Source: a virus. From it: a stretch of 38,082 bases of DNA. Positions 32,058 through 38,082 of the stretch are shown one piece after another. Position 1 is the stretch's first letter; each line of letters starts with the position of its first letter. The stretch spans positions 1-38,082 of the IMG/VR virus record IMGVR_UViG_3300042453_003799. The stretch is one strand, 5' to 3'. The position numbers were made by a program, and so were the translations under genes. Under the pieces are notes generated by a model that saw only the letters and a list, made by a program, of their open reading frames with translations, made no database searches and was not told the origin of the DNA.

Positions 32058-34079
32058 CTAGAATGTACCTCCATCTATAAGATTTGATGCTACCATTATA
32101 CTTCCACTATATTGAATCAAATCACCAGATTGTGAAGGAGAAATATATGCTAAAGTTTTAGCAGCTGACATATAAGTAAATTGAATTAATCCAGCTGATG
32201 AACCATCATATATTCCTAATGAACCTGATAAATAAGGAGCACTTATATTTCCTGTAGATGAAATTGTTCCTGATACAATTAAGTTTTGGAATAATGTATT
32301 AACATATGATGCTGTAGCAGCATTAAGAGCATAAGATGCACTTGTTGCTTGTAAAGCATATGATGATGTTAATGCTTCAGCGGCGTATGATGCTGTTCCT
32401 AACAATGAGCCTGTTACTCCATTAGTGATATTTAATGAACCACTGATTATAACATTTTGGTTGAGAATATTAACATAAGACGCACTTGTAGCATTTAAAG
32501 CATATGAAGCTGTTGTGGCATTAAAAGCATATGACGCACTTAAAGCATAAGATGAACTTAAAGCTTGGGCAGCATAAGATGCAGTTCCTAATAATGAACC
32601 TGTTACACCATTAGTAATATTTAATGAACCAGTAATTGTAACATTTTGGTTAAGAATATTAACATATGATGCACTTGTAGCATTTAAAGCGTAAGATGCA
32701 CTTGTTGCGTTTAAAGCATATGATGATGTTGTAGCATTTAAAGCATATGAGGCGGTAGTTGCATCTAAGGCGTATGATGCACTTGTTGCATTTAAAGCAT
32801 ATGATGCTGAAGTAGCATAATCAGCGTATGATGAAGTTCCTATTAATGAACCTGTAATACCTGCTGATGCAATTAAACTACCTGTAATTTGAGTATTTGA
32901 GTTTATAGATACTAAAGTACCTGTATCTGTAATATTAGTATCAACTACTGTATTATTACCTGTACCTTTAATAACTCGGTTTAAAGAAGGAAATACTTCA
33001 CTACCTTTAGAACCTGAAGGACCAGTTAAAATACCAGCTGATTTTCCTGTTTCTTCTACTGTCATCCAGTAATCATTATTACCGTTCCATTCAAAAGATG
33101 CTGTAGAATTTGATCCAGTATCATAAACCATAATACCAGCGTAAGGAGCTGTAGGTGAATCTGCATTTAATATAATAAATGAGTCACCAATAATTACTGC
33201 TGATCCTGTTACTGTTTTAGTATAACCGAATGAAGCTGTTCCAAGAACTACTAAGTTCTGATTTACTAAAATATTAGAAGCAGTAATATTTAATCCATCT
33301 GCTATAGTTAAAGCAAATCCTGCTGTTGAAGCATATGATGCACTTGTTGCATTTAAAGCATATGATGATGTTGTAGCATTTAAAGCATATGAAGCTGTTG
33401 TAGCATTAAAAGAATAAGATGCACTTAATGCATAAGATGAACTTAAAGCTTGAGCAGCGTAAGATGATGTGCCTAATAATGAAGCAGTAATACCATTTGT
33501 AACACCTAATGAACCAGTAATAGATACTATACCAGTATTAAGAATTTTAAAGAAATTAGAACTACCACTAACTACTTGAAATGTAGTAGGTCCAACATCT
33601 ACTGATGCTGTGACTGATCCTGAATCAATTTGATTTAAGTTTAAACCTACAACACTTGAAGCTGATATATTTGTTAAGCCACTACCATTACCTTGAAATG
33701 ATCCACTAAATGAACCTGAAGCTGTAATATTAGGTAATGTAGAACCACTTAAGTTACCAGCTAAGTTCATTGTAGTATTACCCGCTGAACTTAATATATA
33801 TAAGGTATTGTTTCCTACAGCATAAAATGGAGTACCATCTAATACATTACCGTAAGAAGCTGAAAGAATTGTTGGTACTGTTGATCCTTGATAAATTTTA
33901 GAAGCTGGTTTATAAACACCAGTTAAACCACTATCAGCTTGTGATGGTGAACCGTATAATATAAAAGGACCACTTAAGTCACCAATTGAACCTGAAGCAA
34001 CAAGTATTTCAGCGTTTTGGGTAGTTACGTCCTTTACATTATTTATACTCCCTCTTCTATTTTTTATTATTTGAGCCAT
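32058..34079 (-). CDS. Fibre protein built of nonapeptide SASYALNAT repeats
   Basis: A 673-residue protein. The start, MAQIIKNRRGSINNVKDVTTQNAEILVASG, is a basic fibre-type N-terminus. From about residue 190 there are arrays of a nine-residue unit close to SASYALNAT, interrupted by beta segments. A larger unit (ILNQNV-x-I-x-GSLNITNGVTGSLLGTASYAA plus nonapeptides) appears twice in tandem near the C-terminus, with a diverged third copy in the first half. Regular Tyr, Leu and Ser spacing suggests a repetitive, probably trimeric, fibrous fold. A motif lies 18 bases upstream, and a terminator follows the stop, so it is probably its own late unit. It could be a whisker or long fibre shaft; the T4 equivalent is unknown. 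Confidence 0.7.
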   Translation of the reverse strand: MAQIIKNRRGSINNVKDVTTQNAEILVASGSIGDLSGPFILYGSPSQADSGLTGVYKPASKIYQGSTVPTILSASYGNVLDGTPFYAVGNNTLYILSSAGNTTMNLAGNLSGSTLPNITASGSFSGSFQGNGSGLTNISASSVVGLNLNQIDSGSVTASVDVGPTTFQVVSGSSNFFKILNTGIVSITGSLGVTNGITASLLGTSSYAAQALSSSYALSASYSFNATTASYALNATTSSYALNATSASYASTAGFALTIADGLNITASNILVNQNLVVLGTASFGYTKTVTGSAVIIGDSFIILNADSPTAPYAGIMVYDTGSNSTASFEWNGNNDYWMTVEETGKSAGILTGPSGSKGSEVFPSLNRVIKGTGNNTVVDTNITDTGTLVSINSNTQITGSLIASAGITGSLIGTSSYADYATSASYALNATSASYALDATTASYALNATTSSYALNATSASYALNATSASYVNILNQNVTITGSLNITNGVTGSLLGTASYAAQALSSSYALSASYAFNATTASYALNATSASYVNILNQNVIISGSLNITNGVTGSLLGTASYAAEALTSSYALQATSASYALNAATASYVNTLFQNLIVSGTISSTGNISAPYLSGSLGIYDGSSAGLIQFTYMSAAKTLAYISPSQSGDLIQYSGSIMVASNLIDGGTF
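32280..33450 (-). repeat. SASYALNAT nonapeptide (27-bp) repeat arrays
   Basis: Three arrays of a nine-residue, 27-bp unit near SASYALNAT (about 32290-32590, 32660-32860, 33300-33450) within the 32058 gene. Related short arrays occur at the N-termini of the 12587 and 27225 fibres, linking the three proteins. Confidence 0.8.
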
Positions 34080-34097
34080 TTTTTGATATTATGTTTG

Positions 34098-34107
34098 TTA
34101 TAAATAT
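34098..34107 (-). promoter_or_regulatory. ATATTTATAA late-type motif before SASYA fibre
   Basis: Coding-strand ATATTTATAA followed by CAAAC, 18 bases before the ATG at 34079. It overlaps the stop codon of the preceding gene by one base. Confidence 0.62.
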
Positions 34108-34361
34108 TAAAAGAATCCTCCTAAGTCTATCACATTGTTAGACCCGGTATCTCCAAAAGATCCTAAATTTTGTATTGTTAATTTTGCTTTTTCTACTTCA
34201 GCATTAATTAAAGTTTGTACTATATTCATAGTACCTGATATTATAAGCGCGGAACCTGAGATGTTAGTTTGTGTTAGAGTAGTAGTACCACGTACTGCTA
34301 AACTACCAGTGATATCTAACGATCCTGTTGTATTAATATTTTTAAATCTTATTCTTGACAT
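34107..34361 (-). CDS. Small fibre-like protein
   Basis: An 84-residue protein, MSRIRFKNINTTGSLDITGSLAVRGTTTLTQTNISGSALIISGT, resembling the beta-solenoid or triple-beta stretches (GSLxITGSLxV) present in the larger fibres of this window. It ends with a short helix and DLGGFF. Its ATG overlaps the stop of the upstream virion gene (TAATG-like overlap at 34361), and its stop touches the next ATATTTATAA motif. It may be a fibre attachment collar or a miniature fibre. I do not know the family. Confidence 0.55.
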   Translation of the reverse strand: MSRIRFKNINTTGSLDITGSLAVRGTTTLTQTNISGSALIISGTMNIVQTLINAEVEKAKLTIQNLGSFGDTGSNNVIDLGGFF

Positions 34362-35638
34362 TATGCTACTATGAATTTACCGTTTCCTATTACTTCATCT
34401 CCAGAATCTAAAGGTAATGAAAAATTAGCTAAATGATTATCTACTGTTAATACTACATTACTTCCACTATTAACTACAGATATAATAGATTGTGGTTCTA
34501 AATATAAACCATTTGTATAGAAGTTAAATTTCATCACTCCTGTATCTGTAATATTAGGTGGTACTGATGCTGTGTTAAAGTTATTTATTGTCGCCACTGA
34601 AGTTCCATTTACTGTTCCATCAGGATATGTTGAAGTATAAGAACCAGTAACAGTATTTGCTTTTACTACTGTGTTTAAAGCTAAATAATTAAATATAGCT
34701 AAATCTATAGTTGATGTGTTTCCATCAAATGAAGCTAATGATACTTGATCTAAGAATCTTACATTTGACGATAATATAGGAGCATTAGATTTGACCATGG
34801 CGTCGTTTGATGTTGTTTCTAAATTTATAATAATTTTACTTTTACTTGAAAATTTCTTAATTGAATTAAGATCTTTTTGTAATACTTCTGGAACTATATG
34901 TCCCTGTACTTTAATATTAAATGTACTTCTAACTAATCTTTCAGCATTATTTTGTAATTCTGTTACTGTATTAAACGAATCAATACGAGTTTGGAATTGG
35001 AAATGCTCTGGGTTTCCCCAATATGAATCTGAAGCGTATTCAATTGCTTCTACTATTTTATTTAATTGCGCTACATAGTAAGTAAATACTACACAACTAT
35101 AATTTAATGTTACATAATCTGGTACTACTGAAGCATAATATGTTTCTGTAGGTATTCTATTTGTTAATACTGCAAAATTACTGTATGCATTATTAGGTGA
35201 ATATCTTTTTTGAGTGACACTAACATTATGAGGATTATTAGCATCTAATTTATTAGCCACAGTACGATTTTTTTCTATACTGTCTCTTTTAAACATAATA
35301 AGCGGAGCCATAATAGCACCGTTTACATCTCTATAGTAACCATCCTTTTGATATGATTTCCATTTTTCAGGTGAACCATATATAACAGGAACTTCTATTC
35401 TTTCTTCATTTTGTATTACAAAAGGTCTAATAACATTTTGAAAGTAATACATAATAGCTTGATCAATGTCTTCAATTCCTATACTAAAAGGTTTTACTGG
35501 GTCTCCTTTAAAAGAGGTTTGTGTGCCTCTATTAGGAGTATTAGCCTTATTAGGATTACCCATATTAATATCAAACGGAACTTGTTGATCTACAAGTATT
35601 TGTTTTTGTGTTTTAGGTATAGGTACTCTTCCAGCCAT
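34361..35638 (-). CDS. Virion structural protein near the neck
   Basis: A 425-residue soluble protein. A conserved-looking core at about residues 50-125 reads FSIGIEDIDQAIMYYFQNVIRPFVIQNEERIEVPVIYGSPEKWKSYQKDGYYRDVNGAIMAPLIMFKRDSI. A later segment, LNYSCVVFTYYVAQLNKIVEAIEYASDSYWG, is also well structured. It sits next to two neck-like genes, with overlapping start and stop codons on both sides, so it is surely co-translated with them. The position suits a tail completion, sheath terminator or neck role (T4 gp15/gp3 region), but the length does not match those, and I do not claim a homologue. Confidence 0.6.
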   Translation of the reverse strand: MAGRVPIPKTQKQILVDQQVPFDINMGNPNKANTPNRGTQTSFKGDPVKPFSIGIEDIDQAIMYYFQNVIRPFVIQNEERIEVPVIYGSPEKWKSYQKDGYYRDVNGAIMAPLIMFKRDSIEKNRTVANKLDANNPHNVSVTQKRYSPNNAYSNFAVLTNRIPTETYYASVVPDYVTLNYSCVVFTYYVAQLNKIVEAIEYASDSYWGNPEHFQFQTRIDSFNTVTELQNNAERLVRSTFNIKVQGHIVPEVLQKDLNSIKKFSSKSKIIINLETTSNDAMVKSNAPILSSNVRFLDQVSLASFDGNTSTIDLAIFNYLALNTVVKANTVTGSYTSTYPDGTVNGTSVATINNFNTASVPPNITDTGVMKFNFYTNGLYLEPQSIISVVNSGSNVVLTVDNHLANFSLPLDSGDEVIGNGKFIVA

Positions 35639-36147
35639 TACATTCTTGCTTTAACTAAATTTACTTTATCTTGTGGTACATAATGACATTCACAAATATA
35701 TGATACATTATAACCAAAATTTTGTAATCCTGGGTTTAAAGGATTTACATTGTTTGGATAGTCTGGGTCTTTACCTACAAATAATTGATTATTTATAATA
35801 TTATCTACTTCAAAATATCCCTCATTGTACATTATAACATCTCCTATTTCTGGGACTACATTAGCATCCACTAGATCATCTTTTAAAAATGCTATTTTTA
35901 CACTCCAAGCTAAATCAACACCTAAATCACTTGTAGGGAATGCTTGGTCATTTCTATCAATTAAACAATTTAATAAAACAGGTCCAATATAATATTTACC
36001 CTCAACATTTTCACCATACATATTAACTTTAGTTTGACCTAAGTTATATTTGTAATATCCTACTTGTTGAGTGATAATATCCCAGAGTAATTCTCTGTTA
36101 ACATATCTAAACATTGAGACATCTCTTGAACTTCCAAATAATGCCAT
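35638..36147 (-). CDS. Neck protein (gp14-like, probable)
   Basis: A 169-residue protein. The start, SSRDVSMFRYVNRELLWDIITQQVGYYKYNLGQTKVNMYGE, and the later DLVDANVVPEIGDVIMYNEGYFEVDNIINNQLFVGKDP resemble virus neck proteins of the T4 gp14 type: N-terminal helix with R-E-L, a K-x-N-x-Y-G-E turn, and PEIGD followed by E-V-D-N. It is shorter than T4 gp14 (256). It is read between the gp13-like gene (one base apart) and the 425-residue structural gene (overlap), as in T4 where 13 and 14 are adjacent. Such proteins seal the head and join it to the tail. The assignment is by pattern and context. Confidence 0.62.
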   Translation of the reverse strand: MALFGSSRDVSMFRYVNRELLWDIITQQVGYYKYNLGQTKVNMYGENVEGKYYIGPVLLNCLIDRNDQAFPTSDLGVDLAWSVKIAFLKDDLVDANVVPEIGDVIMYNEGYFEVDNIINNQLFVGKDPDYPNNVNPLNPGLQNFGYNVSYICECHYVPQDKVNLVKARM

Positions 36148-36148
36148 C

Positions 36149-37369
36149 TTATGCTATATAAATTACCATTGGTACTTGATTTATTTCTGTTACACGAGCT
36201 GCTGATTCAGCTGCTCTTCTTTCAAGTAATGATTGACGAGATGTTTGATCAAAATACTCTCTTAATCTTAAAAGTAATGCTTCTTTTGAAGCTGTAGCTG
36301 AAGATAATAAGTCCTGTTGATTTAAAGATATTTCTTGATTAGGAATAGGAACAGTACTATATTTTCCTCTAACATATCCTAATATTTCTTTAGTTAAAGC
36401 TAAAGTGTATTCATATATCCAACTTCTACCTACTGAGTTAAGTTTATTATAATTTGGATTAGTATAAGGTACATTTGATGTATTAGTAATTTTATTTGTA
36501 CCATCATTAAAAGCAGAATCTAATCTTTCTTGTAATACAACATAATCAAAATTTAAATAAATACCGTAATCTAAATTATTATCCATTTCTTCATTAAAGA
36601 AACCAGTTCCAGGAACTGGAAATACTGATATTACATTGTTTGTAATTTCAAAAGTATAATTAGATAATGTTATAGTGTTTTGCATCTCAATAGCTTGAAT
36701 AGTTTGAGCTGTGAAACTTGTAGGCATCATTAAATAATTTGTATAACCCATTCCTAAACCATAAGCACCAGCTGCTGGTACTCCACCTAAACCTCCTGCC
36801 ATTGTTCCTAAAAAAGGAGCAAACATTTGAGATACAGCTGGAGGTGGTTGATAAAATACTCTTTTAATTTCAATTCCACCTACAATACCTTGAGATTCAG
36901 CCCAAGCTTTTAAATCATATCTTTGTACTCCAGGAATCAAAGTTAATCTACCTTTTCTCCAAGTAACATTACCTCCTGAACCTGCTTCTTCTCCATATTG
37001 TTCAGATAATCTAACAATATTAGCCATTGACGGGGTAATTAAAGCATTATCAGCATCAATAGATGTTGAAGCTCCTTCAAATGAAAGATAATTATCTCTA
37101 GTTAAAAAAGCATATAATTCATTTCCGTATGTAGTAACTGCTTCTTCAAAAGCAGCATATATGTTAATATCTTGAAGTTCAACCTCCATAATAGGATAAC
37201 CTAATCTACGAGTAACAAAAACAGCTACGCTGTCCGCATCATTTTGGAATTGAATTTCATTATCATAAAATCCAAAAGGAGTAGGTGACACACCTGATGA
37301 AGTAGGAGCATAATAAGATGCTGATACTTGAGCAAATGAACTAGAGCCGGGCCAAATAGGTACATTCAT
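36149..37369 (-). CDS. Neck / head completion protein (gp13-like, probable)
   Basis: A 406-residue protein, longer than T4 gp13 (309). The N-terminal part has GYPIMEVELQDINIYAAFEEAVTTYGNEL, a pattern common to neck proteins. The C-terminal helical part, WIYEYTLALTKEILGYVRGKYSTVPIPNQEISLNQQDLLSSATASKEALLLRLREYFDQTS, matches the K-E-x-L-G-x-x-R-x-K-Y-S-x-x-P-I-P signature I associate with gp13-like proteins of marine T4-like phages. A Gly/Ala-rich insertion lies at about residues 190-220 (FLGTMAGGLGGVPAAGAYGLGMGY). It would bind the portal side of the head-tail joint. It is immediately upstream of the gp14-like gene. Confidence 0.65.
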   Translation of the reverse strand: MNVPIWPGSSSFAQVSASYYAPTSSGVSPTPFGFYDNEIQFQNDADSVAVFVTRRLGYPIMEVELQDINIYAAFEEAVTTYGNELYAFLTRDNYLSFEGASTSIDADNALITPSMANIVRLSEQYGEEAGSGGNVTWRKGRLTLIPGVQRYDLKAWAESQGIVGGIEIKRVFYQPPPAVSQMFAPFLGTMAGGLGGVPAAGAYGLGMGYTNYLMMPTSFTAQTIQAIEMQNTITLSNYTFEITNNVISVFPVPGTGFFNEEMDNNLDYGIYLNFDYVVLQERLDSAFNDGTNKITNTSNVPYTNPNYNKLNSVGRSWIYEYTLALTKEILGYVRGKYSTVPIPNQEISLNQQDLLSSATASKEALLLRLREYFDQTSRQSLLERRAAESAARVTEINQVPMVIYIA

Positions 37370-37378
37370 ATTATTTTA

Positions 37379-37804
37379 TTAAGTTGTTGCTATGTAATAT
37401 TCTACAGTGGCTGCGCTTCCTGATGCTTGTAATTTTACTGCTCTAATATCACTAAAATCTAATCCACTCACACTACCTGTCATTTTACTTGTTGACAACA
37501 TATATGAACTACCAGTAGCAATTAAATAACTCATAGCTTCTGTTGAAGAAGATACAATTAATTTAATAGGAGCATTTACTACAGATAAATTAGTTACTCT
37601 AATATATTTTATACTGCTAGATACAAAAGTACCAGCGCCAGGAACAGAATCCATTAAAAATAATGAGGTTACTGAGTCTGTAGGTACACTAAGAATTCTG
37701 TTATCTACAAAATTAATATCGTTAATTGTGTTAGTAACAGACGATCCTACATTATCTCCATTTAAAGTTAAAATTTCAAATATTTGAGAAGTAAAAGTTG
37801 CCAT
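37379..37804 (-). CDS. Small virion structural protein, uncharacterised
   Basis: A 141-residue beta-rich protein, MATFTSQIFEILTLNGDNVGSSVTNTIND, with strands such as SIKYIRVTNLSVVNAPIKLIVSS and a C-terminal VKLQASGSAATVEYYIATT. The composition (Ser, Thr, Val) resembles small decoration or fibre proteins. It has its own ATATTTATAA motif nine bases upstream and an A-rich leader. It is the first gene after the PhoH-like gene and the start of the structural module. I do not recognise a family. Confidence 0.6.
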   Translation of the reverse strand: MATFTSQIFEILTLNGDNVGSSVTNTINDINFVDNRILSVPTDSVTSLFLMDSVPGAGTFVSSSIKYIRVTNLSVVNAPIKLIVSSSTEAMSYLIATGSSYMLSTSKMTGSVSGLDFSDIRAVKLQASGSAATVEYYIATT

Positions 37805-37813
37805 GCGTTTTAA

Positions 37814-37823
37814 TTATAAATAT
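37814..37823 (-). promoter_or_regulatory. ATATTTATAA late-type motif at start of structural module
   Basis: Coding-strand ATATTTATAA followed by TTAAAA, nine bases before the ATG at 37804. Confidence 0.62.
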
Positions 37824-37840
37824 CAAAAAAATATGGTTTC

Positions 37841-38082
37841 TTATTTAATTTTAACATTAGTCATGCCTCTCTCGTAAGCATCGTTATATAATTCAATTAA
37901 ATCTTCAACTATTGGATTTCTATGATTAGTAGTTAATTTAATTCCAATCAAGTTTTTAATTTTTGACGCCGCTGTGTATAAAAATTTAAATCCAGAGTCA
38001 CGTTTATTTTTTAAATCTACTTGATTATCATCACCACATACTATCATTTTAGAATCAATACCAATACGAGTAACAATCATTT
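37841..38082 (-). CDS. PhoH-like protein, 3' part (gene runs off the window)
   Basis: The last 79-80 residues of a longer protein. IVTRIGIDSKMIVCGDDNQVDLKNKRDSGFKF matches the C-terminal half of the PhoH family P-loop ATPase: the T/S-R-I-G-x-x-S-K-x-V-V-x-G-D-x-x-Q-x-D-L sequence including the Walker B-like and sensor region, followed by a helix and a DLI ending. PhoH-like genes are frequent in T4-like marine phages, where their function (possibly RNA metabolism or phosphate response) is unsettled. The window edge cuts the gene, so the visible Met is probably internal and the true start lies beyond 38082. Confidence 0.8.
   Translation of the reverse strand, partial: MIVTRIGIDSKMIVCGDDNQVDLKNKRDSGFKFLYTAASKIKNLIGIKLTTNHRNPIVEDLIELYNDAYERGMTNVKIK

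Noticed and set aside
34135-35683. Plus-strand frames opposite the neck-region genes
   Set aside because: Short antisense frames with no recognisable protein features, overlapping well-supported minus-strand genes.

Overview
This window is the tail and adsorption half of an AT-rich, contractile-tailed (T4-like myovirus) phage genome. Every gene I can support lies on the minus strand, so transcription runs from high to low coordinates. The host is probably a Bacteroidota (flavobacterium-like) bacterium. Start codons are preceded by A-rich leaders without Shine-Dalgarno sequences, and the fibre style (SASYA repeats, Gly-X-Ser collagen-like stretches, YadA-like NTAVG repeats) is one I associate with aquatic phage metagenomes. 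The host call is an inference.

Layout in transcription order: the 3' part of a PhoH-like gene (37841-38082); neck and connector genes (34361-37804); a large adsorption region of about 22 kb (12587-34361) with repeat-rich fibres, three consecutive concanavalin A/LamG-like proteins, many small fibre-associated proteins and two glycosyltransferases; a coiled-coil protein; the tail sheath and tail tube; a gp26-like/tail assembly chaperone gene with an apparent +1-frame extension; the tape measure; then baseplate genes, ending with a hub protein fused to a GH19-like muralytic domain and one last baseplate-region gene. Tube, chaperone with frame-shifted extension, then tape measure is the canonical order in long-tailed phages.

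Three giant fibre genes (12587-17038, 21047-23758, 27225-31349) contain five long blocks of strict Gly-X-Ser triplets with no proline, plus one short block. The blocks are separated by cassettes shared between genes. At DNA level they carry 63-bp and 81-bp tandem repeats and a stretch of about 122 identical bases shared by two genes 7.5 kb apart, so they appear to recombine. One fibre ends in an S74-type self-cleaving chaperone. Two glycosyltransferases sit among the fibres, and the Ser/Thr-rich repeats are plausible substrates.

A near-invariant 10-mer, ATATTTATAA on the coding strand, lies 3-35 nt upstream of 11 start codons, with a 12th copy upstream of a terminator. It contains the exact reverse complement of the T4 late promoter octamer and probably marks late transcription units. 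Minus-strand terminators lie beside several copies. Coding density is very high: no gene-free stretch reaches 300 bases, and I see no tRNA, CRISPR array, integrase, transposase or reverse transcriptase.
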